Under the pieces are notes generated by a model. That model saw only the letters and a list, made by a program, of their open reading frames with translations, ran no database searches and was not told where the DNA came from. From assembly GCA_008508345.1 (NCBI GenBank), contig QNGE01003686.1, forward strand, positions 1 through 64,000: a DNA stretch of 64,000 bases, read 5' to 3'. Numbering within the stretch: position 1 is the stretch's first letter; each line of letters starts with the position of its first letter. A program made the position numbers and the translations under genes. Source of the stretch: Paragonimus westermani. Lineage: Eukaryota > Platyhelminthes > Trematoda > Plagiorchiida > Troglotrematidae. Positions 13,908-27,100 of the stretch are shown in pieces.

Positions 13908-15300
13908 CGCAACGCACTCCACACAAATATCCTGTTTGGTCACAAATTGAATTCTCTAGAACTGTACAGAATGTAACCGTAGATGCTTCATCCAGACTGG
14001 ACGCAATCGAAATTAATGTCTAGGCGGCAGACAGAACTTTTGTCAGGATTTGTGGATTCTTAAAAAGTAAGGCACGTTCTCGAAGACGAATTATGTTTTT
14101 CGACGTTTCTTCCTCAACATGCGTTTTGTATCAAAGGTCGACCTAGTACTAATTTCAAAGCACGCAAGGACAGCACAATTAACTAACTGCAATGCAACAA
14201 ACCCGTTATTTTCTGGATTGGTGTCACATGTCCTCAACACGACGAAGCTGTCTGGAATTTGGCGAGATATCAATTGACATTTTCTATGTTACGATGATGG
14301 TGGCAAAGCGCAGAAAACGGGCACAGTGCTTAAATCGTTGGCATTTCATACTGACCCGGCAAGAACTGTAAAGTCTTCTTCTTCAACACTCAGGTAAATC
14401 CATCGCAGTTGGAGGGCGTATAAACGGTTTTCAAAACACCCTGTCTACAACCTGTGGCAATGTTACCAAAGTATCATTTAAGATGTTTCAGGTGAGTTGT
14501 AGAGCAACATATGTAAGAAGCTATCTGACTACATTCGAAGTGGCACAGCAACCGCAATGGATTTGAAACAACGTGGGTCTAGTCTCTGTTAGGTGAAATT
14601 ATGTGCTTCCAGAGAAGAAAAATAACTACCGGTAACATGACGGAATTATACAGACTAACATACCTGTTCCCGCTGATTCCACTGGCGAACTGCATTTCGG
14701 AACAGTCTCTCCCACTGAGAGTAACACCTCTTGAACATATCCCCAGAACTGAAGCTTACGAGGTGTACCGGTGCAGACTGTGATATTGAAACTGACTTAA
14801 CTCTGATCAACCAGGAACTGGCAGACAAAAATCACAGACCACACTAACAGAGCTTTGCTGTTGACAAGGGTCTGTTAATTTCTGTACCCCTCGCAAAGGA
14901 ATTACTGCAGGTCGTCTATATTTGTATGTTTCCTCAGTGCCAGGATTGTCTAACGATTGTTCATCGGTACTTGGAATTTTAAACAAAATCAAGACGAACA
15001 CCCTGAGCATTTTGTCTAAAGCAGAACACCAAACAATCACTTGATTTACACAGTATCTCAAAAGAGGCATGAAAAAGGTTTACACTGATTCAGCGTGTCC
15101 CGACAGACATTTATAAAATCATGGTTTATAACCTTGTTTGATGCTTGATGATCTGGCGCACACACAATATCAAACGGGTAAGGAGAAAATAGACTGTGAC
15201 GAGGTATTTCGCTCAATCATGTGAACAGAGTGCAAAGCATTGAAACTCGGAAAACGATGGCTGATTCCTTGTTTTTGGCTACAAATCTAGATGTAAATTT

Positions 15301-15375
15301 GACATCACCCATAACTGATCGCAGTCGTCGCATTCTCATAGACTTCCCAGTCGGTCTTTCTTGAAAAGAAACATT
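15301..15375 (-). mobile_element. SINE 3' fragment (15.3 kb)
   Basis: The minus strand reads GACTGGGAAGTCTATGAGAA-TGCGACGACTGCGATCAG, the family tail, preceded by TTTCTTTTCAAGAAAGACC. A plus-oriented piece TATAAAACCAAAATACCTTC at 15392-15411 looks like the end of another copy. Confidence 0.6.
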
Positions 15376-15734
15376 ATTGGTGTCTAATTTGTATAAAACC
15401 AAAATACCTTCTACTCATCAATACTCAAAATATTCTAGAGGGATGAAACTATGAAGTTTTTGGATATTCTCACGAAGCGCCGGAGCAGCAGCTCCGTACC
15501 ACAGCCCATTAACCGGAAACACTGACTGGGCAGTGACTGAAATTACACAGTTTTGTGTCGATCCAGTACGAGCGTAGTCTGGTGAGACAAACCTTTTGGA
15601 GAGAAACAATGGTCAAAGATACGTCATTGTTGAAAACCACGTCCAAATAAAATGGCTGTCCGTCGGCATTTGTGGAGAAATTCCACAAATAAGGGCAAAC
15701 TGCGTAATGTGTCCAACAGCTCCCAAACTGAATG

Positions 15735-15920
15735 TCTACCCCTCGTTTGCCTTACAAGGGTAATGACTTTACTACTCTGTTTAAAACCCGTCTCATGGTG
15801 GTTATAGGGCGCACGTTTTATGCAGCCCAGCTGGTCACGATGTTCACCACCATCCGAAACCTAACACCACAACTGAAAAAAACTCTACCACTTAATCTTG
15901 CATCATTTATGAATTCTCAT
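15735..15920 (+). pseudogene. Small Penelope-type relic (pre-GIY-YIG linker)
   Basis: The frame reads RLPYKGNDFTTLFKTRLMVV then RTFYAAQLVTMFTT. This has the spacing and words of the linker before the GIY-YIG domain in Penelope-like elements; compare IPFKGNSAAEWLTNRLNQTY in the copy at 3.2-4.8 kb. The GIY-YIG core that should follow is not recognisable. Differences from the other copy suggest a separate family. Confidence 0.55.
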
Positions 15921-16544
15921 GTGAACAGCAGTCACGCAATCATGAAGACTACAATGTTGGATTCGAGTCAAGATGTTACAAGTCACAAGGAACCGGTCAT
16001 CGATCGCTTGACACCTGTTGATAAGTCGACTCCGAGTGAACCTGGAGAATAGCTTTCGGGTATGTTACGCAACAAAAATCGAAGTTTCTTCCGGTTCGCG
16101 GGGGCGGTAGCAATGAACAACTGAAAGCCACTCCTTTGCATGCAGAAAGACTTATGCGTCAGCGCCAGATTGCCCTGGTAACTGATGAGCATGGATGTAT
16201 GCGTGTGCGTTTCTGTCTGTGGGTGTTGATTTTGTTGTTTAGGTTCACAATGTCCACTGGACATTGCTATATAAACTCGCAGACTGCGGTATGTACCCGA
16301 TGAAATGCAGCGAAATACATTGTGCAGACAGATGTTCCTGCCTTCTCTGTTCAGAACAAAATATCGCCCACGAATTTAATGATTTCTGTTGATTCAGCTT
16401 GAAGAAAAGTCCTAGTCGAGGGGCCATCGACTGTGGCTGACAATACAGTTACTGTGTCCTCTTCGGGCTAATAAGCAACCTGGGCGCAACTTACCAGCAA
16501 ATTTGGCTGAGTGCTTACAAATGATGATACCATCTTGCCCCTTG

Positions 16545-16770
16545 TGAAGCGCAGTTTTGAACACGGTTGCCTCATGTAAAGTGTGACCAGGGCTCTAGTC
16601 CCGGACATGGCAAAGATATGTACTACTGACGCCCTCCAACAGGAGTGAAACTCGAGTTTCATGCCTCTTTTCGGAAAAGGGCTTACTGGAAAGTCTACGG
16701 GATTGCAATGAATGCAACCGATTGAGTCATGTTCAACTTACATAAAACCAAAATCCCCTACTACTCACCA
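16545..16770 (+). mobile_element. tRNA-derived SINE with hammerhead-like core (copy at 16.5 kb)
   Basis: The tRNA-like head (GCGCAGTTTTGAACACGGTT, then a degenerate B box CTCTAGTCCC) is followed by TACTACTGACGCCCTCCAAC-AGGAGTGAAACTCGAGTTTC (hammerhead-type core, 16620-16660). The shared tail GACTGGAAAGTCTATGGGAATGC, mutated here, comes next, and then TAAAACCAAAATCCCCTACT. Layout and core recall the SM-alpha retroposons of schistosomes. Sequence upstream (16400-16540, AAGTCCTAGTCG...) is shared with the 29.4-kb copy and may belong to the unit. Confidence 0.75.
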
Positions 16771-18761
16771 GAAATCCGGATATAACAAATAACTATTCAA
16801 GTAAATGCTACCCAGTCATAAGTGGAACTTGCTGTATTTTGCAACATCTGTACATGATAATTGTATAAACTATTGCTTTCAGTAAGTCTCATTCAACGTT
16901 TACAGTTACACAAACACATGTTGGGTTGTATAAAACACCCGAAAAAGATCACTTAGACTGTTACAAGCTTGAGACGATGAGAGGGAAGATAGTTACATTG
17001 CTGGGTGTAAAAACGGTCTAGAATCTGACCATCAAACGGTGAATCAGTGTCACATCGGAACCTCCACAGCAGGTCATTTCACCAGACTTGTGTGATCCGT
17101 AGGTGCGCGCAAAAATACTCCTGCAAGCGTCCTACCTTTTATGTCCATTTATCCAAGACTTACTCGATATTCGGGCAAGCACGAACTACGCGATAATCAA
17201 AGGTAGACTTAATGAAGAGAATGCTTACAAATTCCCACGCATCCCTTTCGATGTACCACTCCTACAAAACTGCTATAATCTCCGTTGTCTAGAACTTCTT
17301 ATGGGCTCTTCGTCTCATTCAGAGTTTTCTATATACTTCACCCACTTCACAGATAACTGCAAACGTCTGCAGTGCAAAACTGAGGACCACTATTCGCAAA
17401 TTTGTGAGGTGAATTAGCTGCATAGATTGAGTAAGCATATGCTGCAGTAGTGCTTGTTAAAACGGTGGCTGTGAGAGAAGGAAATAAGGCGTTATGCAGG
17501 GCATTTTGAACAACACATAACCTACAAAAGTTCACTGGGCGATTTCTATCACAGATTTTCTCTTTAGCGTAAGCTGCATATTGCCATTTCACTTGTTGTG
17601 TGTTATGTGGCTGAATTCTTACAAAACGTCGTCCTTCAGGAAACAAAGTTCAGCAAATATACCGTCAAGAAGAGGAAAACTTCAATCTCAAGTGGTTAAC
17701 AAAAATTTAAAGGACCGAAAGATGATTTTGATCTTCACCGCTGTTATGTGTTAGCAACTGACGACAACATACAAACTGGTATTACCATCTTGCAAAACCG
17801 GTTTTCTGATTTCACTCTTCAAAGAGATTATTTGTTCTTCAGTATTCACCATCTGGCGACTAAGAAGACAATTTCCGTCACATTAGTTACTAAGCGAGAA
17901 GAATTAAGCGGAGGTGTCTTTCATAGGTAGTAAATATTTTTGACCCAAAATCTCGTCGATTACAGAGAGGATGTGGCTCATGTACTTCTGGCAGAAATCG
18001 CTGCACTCAAAGACCTCACAGCGTATCATTCGTTCTGGCATTGTCGTGGAAATACTTTGGACACTCTAGTCCTGAATGCCTAATCCCAAATCTGAAAGAG
18101 GCATGTTGAGTGACAATTAGTATTAATCACATGATGATCTCATCGGGTAAACATTTAGGCTGCGTGCCGGCGGAGATAGCCAATGGTTTATAGAACTGAC
18201 ATTTTAGTGCAGAGTGAGCAAACATCGAGGGAAAATATCTCCCCACATTCAACATTCAATCATTCATTGAGGTTGACGGGCAGAGCAGTCTTCTAACCAG
18301 TGGTTGGCTATATCTCTTCGTTTGGCTTCTAGAGGCCCTAATAACTGTATTGTCAATGAATGCTATGCAGAGGTGTTCAAAACAAGAATCCGTAACAGCG
18401 TCGACACTTCTGTGTGAACCTTCTGTAGACCGGAGGTATCGATCACTGACATCGCGCGTCCTGTCCTTGACCTCACGTTTGAAGTCGAGTAAGATGGACC
18501 AAACATTCTTCCCAAAGGTAACCTTGAATCGTTATAAGCGTGACTCATTTCAGAGAGGTGAATACAGGGATGACAGCTGCGCTTATCCACTCTTTGACTG
18601 CGTCTAAGCTAAGTAAGGGGGCTTGACACGAAAGTATATACCGATGCTAAGATCGATAGTTAATCGGCTTTCTTATAGCAGAATCTTGCAGATAATGCCT
18701 ATCTTGGATCTCACTGGAGTCGACTTTCGAACTTTCCACCAGCCTTGTCACTAACACAAAT

Positions 18762-19208
18762 ATGACATACCATGGCCACCACGGGGGCAACCAGAATTCA
18801 GTTACACAATCAAGAGCTATGCACCTGGAGGAAGCATGTTCAGGCTCTGATTTTGTTCTGGGTCCCAGTTACACATTTGAAGCCCTGGTGGTCAGCCCAG
18901 ACACCCAATTAAGCCCCCATTCAACTGTGTGGGCAGAAAATCTTTACGAGTTTGCTCGCTCAGTGACTACTAGCACACCTTGTTGTCGTCTAACTAGTCA
19001 GATGGTGACCAAGTACAAATTGGCCAACAAACACATCCTGTACTTTATATCTGTTTGTTGTCAAACGTGGAACTTAAGAATTCTCGTTTCCATTTTATCA
19101 GGATTCGGAGAAGGGTCGATGGTGTTCCAGACAGAAATGACAGTTGTAGTCATACAGTCCACCAAACTATGTAGAGTCAACGAAGCAAAGTTTTTCCTTT
19201 GTTATTGA
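18762..19208 (+). other. Unassigned 148-codon open frame
   Basis: This is the longest open frame outside Nrg and the retroelements. It has no signal peptide, domain or motif I can name, no upstream gene structure and no exon partners. It could be chance or the remains of an uncharacterised repeat. Confidence 0.2.
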
Positions 19209-19604
19209 TTTGAGGTTTCGGTAGGTCACTATTAAACTGTTCATTTCTAAAATCCCTCTGTAATGGAATTTCAAATGATATCCATGTATTCTTCTGCGCC
19301 GATAATCTCCAGATTTACACTGTTGTCAAAAATTTGGAAGGCTTTGCGTTTCTCGGCCACTTTTATCGTCTTAAAATGGCTGTTCCATACATATTATTGT
19401 AGATAATTACAATTTCTCATGCTTACGTTTAGGGATAAAAGTAATCGAGGATCGCAGTTCAGAATTCGGTCAACTTTGGGCTGTTTTCAGTCCGGCAATT
19501 TATTCTCCCTGCTCACACGTCTGACCAAATATTTACGAGTGTGACCGAATCCATACATACACCACAGAAGAAAGCCGAATTCTTACCAAAAGCTTAAATA
19601 CTGA

Positions 19605-19665
19605 GAGGCTCTGACGGGAGTGAAACTCGAGTACATCGTTTCTTTTCGAAGCAACTGGAAAGATG
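19605..19665 (+). mobile_element. SINE core fragment (19.6 kb)
   Basis: The segment GCTCTGACGGGAGTGAAACT-CGAGTACATCG then TTCTTTTCGAAGCAACTGGAA is the 3' half of the hammerhead-like core plus the start of the tail. It has no tRNA head. Confidence 0.55.
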
Positions 19666-20901
19666 CCCTTCCATATATCTATCCCACCTTCTAACTGTTC
19701 GATATAAAATAAAACTTTCACGTCATTGTAAACTTCGTACTGATGCTTCAATAAAAAAAACGGTTGCATCTGCCAGTTTTCGTTTTCTAACGGTTTTTCT
19801 CACATTGTTGAAGGAAACAAACTGCTTTAAACCACAGTATTGTCTGTATATAACAGAATTATTCGCTGATAAATCAATGCACACAGTGAATTCTATTCAA
19901 CGTGTCTGACTGTGAAACATACACCGTTGTCCGTCGACATTTCTGTTGGTAGTACGAAATTAATTGACCTATTGCTCACCTTGTACGTTTCGTTATGACG
20001 AACGCAAATGTATTCTTTAGAAGCTCAGGTTACGATAAAACAATATTCCAGAACCAGAAAATAGTTCGTTGTGTCTATCTAATCCTTTCAAAGACGTTCA
20101 TTACGGTGGTGCTGTACTACATTATGCCACATCAAAGATCGAGTTGATTATCTCTATATGAATCGAATTGAGTATCAAACTTTAAAGCAAGCAGCATTCT
20201 GGGGAATTTTGACTGGTACTTGACCACCAGACTTTCTTCTCAGGGTTCACCGATAAGTCTTATTCTAGTGAGTATTACGGAAGGCATGGTACTCACGAAG
20301 TGATCCATTTGTGAGTAGTCCGAAATTTGAATGTATTCGAACCCGCAGAGAGGGTAATATGCCTTTACGCGGCATATTCAGTCCACCATGTGAGCTGCGA
20401 AATCATTCCGGGTTCCTGAAAAACTTCACATTAGGACTTCATTGTTCAACCATCCCGTTGTGTTTGGCATACGTCAAGTCATTGTTCTGTTTGAACTCAG
20501 TAAAAATGTCAAGCTGACAGCGTTAAGTGTAGTGGGGACATGGAACGCTTATCAGGCTTGTCAAACTCACTGTCAACTCTCGGGAACGAGCAACCGTTGG
20601 ATTTGACCTAATCCACTTTTTGACAACAGTGGCAAGACTGCGAGCTACCGATTAGCTCTCATCCACAGGACGATCTTACTATAATACGGTATCAGTTGCT
20701 CTTCGAGAAGCTGGTCGAGTTGACATTAGTTGTTTCGGCCGACGAGTTTTTGAATGTGTTCCGCCGAAACATTCGAGGCAAACACGCAAATACACAGTAT
20801 TTTATAAACTGGTAAAGGGTGAGGGCTACAATGAACAATATGATCTCCGTTATGTGAGAGGGAATGTCCATTCAGCGTAAGTGTTCATCGAGTCGGTCGG
20901 T

Positions 20902-21191
20902 TCATATAATTGTCGGATCGCCCGAGACGTGAGAATTAGCAGAGGAGTCCATCGGAGACGGGGCTCTTGGTACTGACCTGTAACCTCGAGGTGGCATTCG
21001 CGACTCACGACTTGGTGCTGGCCGACGGTGTGTGTAAGATAAATCGGAGGCCAGCTCGCTTTCACGTGGTGAGATGGAATAGTCCAATTCCATTTCTGCT
21101 TCTTCTTCGTTTGATCTCAAAGATGTGTCTGGAAAATCTCGTTCGTCCACCAAATCCGCATCGTCGTCCAAACGTCTTACATTGTTACGCC
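20902..21191 (-). CDS. Nrg: Nrg exon 21: terminal coding exon, PDZ-ligand-like C-terminus
   Basis: Acceptor TTTATGCAG|GGCGTA, phase 1 in; stop TGA at 20902-20904. The exon encodes GRNNVRRLDDDADLVDERDF, an acidic NEEEAEMELDYS, an R/P/S-rich region and a C-terminus GDPTII. T-I-I fits the class I PDZ ligand pattern S/T-x-hydrophobic; long fly neuroglian also ends in such a motif (TYV). A possible alternative donor ACAG|GTCAGT lies at 20977-20978, so another C-terminus is conceivable. Confidence 0.82.
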
Positions 21192-24100
21192 CTGCATAAA
21201 AAATGCAATTTGCGGGAGTATGCACCATATCTCTACTGGACAACATGTTAGACTTGCATGACACCACGGATGTAATGGCGTAACTAAGTAAATGAGATGT
21301 AAACAAAGTAGAATGCGACAAAAGAAGCAACAGGCTAGAGCCGGAGCCGAGAAAATTTGTCGAATTTTAAAAGAAGAGTAAATGTTATTAGTGTTCGCGC
21401 TTCTGATAATCAAAATCCGTCACTACCCTTGGAAGATTGAAGGAAGTCGGCAGCGTATATTTCTGCAAATGATTGGCTTTGAGGTCGTCAGTTATACATA
21501 GCACAACCGCCACCAAATCCCTTTCCCTGGTGTCAGGGCATCATGAAAGTTGCCTATAATCAATTGCAGGTGTTGATTCTGGCCAGAATCAATGGAAATT
21601 ACTTTCAGATCACTACAGGTGAAATTGAGAGTGAATTGGTAAGGAGTCCACCGGGAAGCTCGAGCCATCAAGCCTCCATACCAGGCCCAGCAACTCCACC
21701 GTTCGGCTACCAATCCACGATCAGTGGCCTGCACAATGTCAATCTCAACTACTGTTGTACCTATACTCCAGTGATCAAGCTATCGTACTGTGGGTCCTTT
21801 ATATATATATATATCCACATGTAGTGATTACATTAAATACTGACCGAACATTTCTCACACTGTTACACGTAACACTCGGAATTGTTACTAAGGGCTCCAG
21901 TTGGAAATATCTCCTTTTTGGTTGTTTTTTACAGCCTCATTGAGTTGCTTACGCCGCCACACTATTGGCTGATACTTGCTGGCGATTGAATCCCGTGCTC
22001 AGAGTTCACTTGGTTGTAAGTTGTACAATTTACTAACCATTACTTTTTCATGTACATAACCATTTTTGACCGAATAAATCCTCAATACTCTGTCTTGTTC
22101 TGTCAGGAATCAAGAGTTTTACAGCCGCTCCGATAGATAGCGTATAGCCGTGAGTCTTGACTGCCTACAGAACGGGTAGCCACTTACAGATTAAACAACA
22201 TTAGAGGAAGAAGTATGACTAGAGGGCACCGGAAGAAACTTGGTCGTTTGACCGGCACAGTGAAATCGCAAAACAACCGTACGTACTGTAAACCCTCGGT
22301 GTACCGTCGAGTGTAACTGAATAAGGCCAAGTGGTATTTACAAACAGTGACAGGTGACCGTCAGTTCCGCACACTGTTTGCAAGAGCCGCCAGACTAGCA
22401 TGACTTAGTCACTTTCTGTCATATGAGCAGCACATTGTATCTTGGTGTCACCTGAACGCACAACGAATAAACTCGTTAGCTGCGACAACCCCGTAAGCTT
22501 AAATGCCTGTTGTCGGTGTTTAGGTGTGATATCTTACCCAAGGTCTCACGAAATGGGCAAATAGTCTATATATTAATATGTAGTAGGGGATTTTGGTTCC
22601 CATACAAAATGATCATCACCACAACTGATCGCAATTGTCGCATCCCACAGACTTTCTAGTCGGCCCCTTTCGAAAAGAAGCGTTAGACTCGGGTTTTATT
22701 CCTGTTAGAGCTCATCAATAGTGCTTATCCTTGCCGCGGCCTGGACTAGAACCCCAGCCATGCTTTCACGAAGCAATCGTGTTGACCACTGCGCTATAGG
22801 CCTCACATTAAGTGTAGCCGGAATTCCAGCCCCGGTGGTGCCGAAGACAAACACTACTGATGAGCTCCAACAAGAGTGAAATTCAAGTTTAATGTTTCTT
22901 ATCGAAGAAGGCCGACTGGAAAATCTATGGGAATGTGACAGCTGCGATCAAGTTATATTAATCCTACATGTGCATCTCTTCGTCCCCTCACATGACCGGT
23001 AGCGACAAGGTGACGCACCCGATAGACTTGACAGTTCGTTGGTGGCAAGCTGAAAGAAAACAGCACATTTAGTTGCGCTTAGAGTGGATTTGATTACCTT
23101 ATAGCACATGTGTACGATGTTTAGTCTGTTAAGCGCATAAACGAAAAACCCACGCTGAGATCAAACTTTGTACCCCATAGTAGTCTGTTTTTGCGCGAGA
23201 GCTAGGGCGTGAAAAATAACCCAATCGAGCACAGAATATGGCCACGTAATGAATGATGAATGGCAACTAAGTACTGATGGAAAGGCACTTAGAATACACA
23301 AGACAAATTGTGTAAATTACCGAAATATTCCACTCGTAATTTTGTATATCATTATTCTCATACAGTCTGATGCCCAGCGAGGAACCAATAGAGCGTCAAC
23401 TTTTTTAAATAGACTACACACATCGATTCTGTTAGAAAGAGGTTGAGTGCAGTTATATGAACACTTGTGGAAACAGCACCGTATGACGTCTGGAAACTGT
23501 TGTTGCCTAACTGATTGGCTTACGGATAAACCTTCTCAGCTCTGAAGTGTGTCACTTTTATATGACGCGCTTGCATCCGCGCGACGGTGCCATAACAAAT
23601 TCAATTTGCAGGAACTCATCCAAATTGATCTCCTCTCTTTACAATAATCGGTCTGTAAGAGACAGAAGCATGTAGCTCGCTTGTACTTGTTCCCATCTGC
23701 GTAGTAAGTCTCATGACCATATCTGGTTGTACTGCTTGGGGAAGGCCTGAAATGGACTTGACACAACCATTTCGTGACTGGGGTGAGTGTTAAAAGCACG
23801 AGAGAGAAATAAAGTTGTTCGATACACAACAGTTCTCAGTTGAAGGAATGAAGTAACTTTACAGCATTCCACATCCATCTCAACCACTTACTATTCATTG
23901 GATGACAGACTATAAAGTGGAACCTTTATACGAGATACCCAGATGGATCTCTTCTGCGTACCGGGCATGCACTGCCTCCTTCAACAATGTTCTGTTGTGG
24001 ATTCTAAAGACACTTTGCAAATTATTCGAACCTAACTCTTAAGGACTATACTATCTTAATGAGTATACCATTCAGGTTTATGGAACAGTGGTGCTTTGCT

Positions 24101-27100
24101 TATGAACTTGCTTATTCGGGAGAAACACGCAGAGAAGAGATCAAAGGTAGGAGATGCTATCCATTTGTTTCACACATGGACACAGTTTCCATGAATACGT
24201 ACCGTTCAGCATAAAAGTATACCGAAAAGTCGAAATAGTGTAATGCTCCACCAATCACTGCTCCTATTACTGAGTCCGGAAGATGTAGAAGAGCATTGTA
24301 GAGTAGCGGTAATCAAGTGGCGTTTAGCTAAGGAAGTATAGTAACCCTTCTTCATAAAGAGATAACTGACGGAAACAGCCAGCTGTCATCCCTACGGATA
24401 CAAGGTGTCTGAGAGCAAAGTGGTTTGATGATCGTTGCTAAACATTGAAGAGTAGTACTCGCGGACAGGTAACAGAGGAGTGTAGTGCAAATCAGTGTCA
24501 TTCTTAAATTCGCACACATCCGTACTGAGTAGGTGATACCAATTCAGTCAACCGTCGAAACATTCACTGAATTCATTGTTTGATTAATACGAGGCAACTG
24601 AATTGTGTTTAGTGATTAAACCATTTGTGCTTTCTATGCTTCGTAAAACCGGAGCATATTCCGAAAGCATCATCAGATTGGCCGACTTCTACCGTTCCCA
24701 TTTAGAATTCAATGGTATTTGCGACTGAGGGTTATCTGGTCCATCATGTACGATGGAACGAATACCACATGAGGAAAAAAGAACGTGGAAGATTTATGGA
24801 CGATGTTTCCTTAATTCATACGCGGTTTTATAGCCTAGAGATAGTTAGAGTTCGTGAGTCAGGCAATACCACGTGTGTACAAACAACTTTCAATGAACCA
24901 TAGATAGAATGAAAAAAGACGGTAACCAAATGTTCTAGTCCCTTACCTCGTGCCACAGGCTCGTCAAAATCACTCATCCCACCCTCTGCTTCACTGGGTG
25001 ACCAGTGTTCTTGATCGGATTCAATAGGTTCAGAGAACCGATTAGGTTGGATCTGTTCCACTCCTCGGTATTCGGGCTGTGAGGGTGGGTAGGCAGGTTG
25101 CCCGGGCAACAACGATCCGGTCACTTCGTCTACGTTCATTGGCTGAGCATATTCTGGACTACAAAAATTAGACAAGTTCAGTCACCTTTGCTCTGACATA
25201 AGTTGTCGATTATATTTGACATCAAAACGCCTTAAAGAACATCAACGAAGTAACTGCTACAACGTGAGCAGGGGGCATTAAGAAAATATTTGTGAAGTAT
25301 ACGGTATCGCTAGGGGGGACTATTCTATTTTACATATAAGACTTTTCTTACACATTCTGTTGGTTCTCGGTGCATGGATCAAATCGACTGACTGAATACC
25401 GAACAACTAGAACGATAACATTCACCATTACTCTCATTGCTTCCAGGTCTCAGTAACCCACAAACAGCAAAGAATCAGGAACTTGGATTTGAAGTTCAAA
25501 TGAACCAAGAGTTTCCCTGCAAATAAACTGATCAATGGCACTTATGCTCGGTATGTTTCTAATAATTTTTCAGCAAAATCTAAGTATCCTGTTTCCTGTG
25601 TTTACAGGAGTTCCAGTGAACTTTGTGCGTTTGTCGTCTATTCGCGCGCATCGAATCTTTCTGTACGCGATTTTAAGTCGACATTTTCTGGGTTCATCTT
25701 ACTTGGATGGACAGGACAGTTTTGTCCACTAGCCCAATGATATCCTATTGCATGTGACTTCCTTGCTAAAAAAACTGGCAGGCTTGACAATACAGCATGG
25801 ACACAATGAGCAATAAAGCCTGAAACGATGAGATCGAGGGTTGTCTAGATCCGTAACAAGTGTTGTTAACTTGAGACAGATTAGTACTCGACAAAACATT
25901 TCAATAGGTTCAAACAATGAGAATCAGCCAATGGAAGTAACATTCTGAGTCAACCATTCATTACGTATAGTCAATAGGATAAATACAATAAGGATTATCA
26001 CTGCTCTATACACATATGAAGGTCAACAAGCTAGTTGACCGTAATGAGATGCTGTACGTTAAAACGTTTTACCATGTCAGACAGTGGAGCGGTAGCGCTT
26101 AGTACAGTCATCCCTGATCTGACAGCAAAGATGATCTTTGTATAAAGATGTTGGCTAATTTAATTTCATAAAACTGTTCACACTTTTCGACAACCAGTTG
26201 CATCTCTACTAACCCACTGTTAGTTGCAAGTCATTCAACATGTGTTTAAAGTGTAATATGCTGTCTTCTACAAAGGAAAAATACAATTATCACTAAAGCT
26301 TATTCGTATGTGCTGTTTCACTTCCGCCTGTTCATGGTGGTTCGATGAATTCATAGGGCTTTCTTCAAAAGACAGCCTTTCAGATGGGAACGTGTTACAC
26401 AATGGCTTGTTTATTCGGATCGATGAAGCACAGTAATCTGTACAGCAGTGGAAAATAACTGTGGATAATCGTCTGTGAGACATCTATGATTCGATTACTA
26501 TTGTGGAAAGGTGAGACTGGCACTGAGCGAGGTAACCTTACAAGTCCGGGATCGTTGACGGCGGTGGTGCTACCCTAGACTGTAACACTTGTTTAGACGC
26601 GTCGTGATCTCTAGGTCTGCCGGATCATTGAACTAACTGAATATGTGTGATTGCCTGGGTCAGTCATCTGTAACCATCTATCGGTAACTGCCAGTTTTGG
26701 ACGGGAAATGTAGTTAGATATGGGTAGTGCTGTCAGTGCTCCGCGTTTAGTTAACCCGCATTTGAATAACAGCAACAGTGTTACTTAGGCAGCAGGCTCG
26801 ATTGCCGTTTCGTTCGTCTTCGTCAGTCACATAAACGAGCACACGCGCAAGCAAACATTATTCGGTCTTATGGGAGAGTGAGATGCGTGGCCTGTTCTAA
26901 CATTTAAATTTCTTGGACCTCAGATTACATGCAAGGGTTAATCAACAAACAAGTGGGGTGGGCATAAGGCAACCTATCAGTTCACGTTAGACTCTTCCTA
27001 GCAGATTAAAATCGAGGATGCCGTGAACACAGTAGGAGGGTGGGGGGCATAACAGAAAGTATATACAGAAGGGAAGAAGAGACAACACCACTAACAATGG

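Noticed and set aside
20962..20988. A VTGQYQEP reading in another frame of the last exon, resembling FIGQY
   Set aside because: It needs a frame different from the one fixed by all upstream phases, and the surrounding residues do not resemble the ankyrin-binding region.
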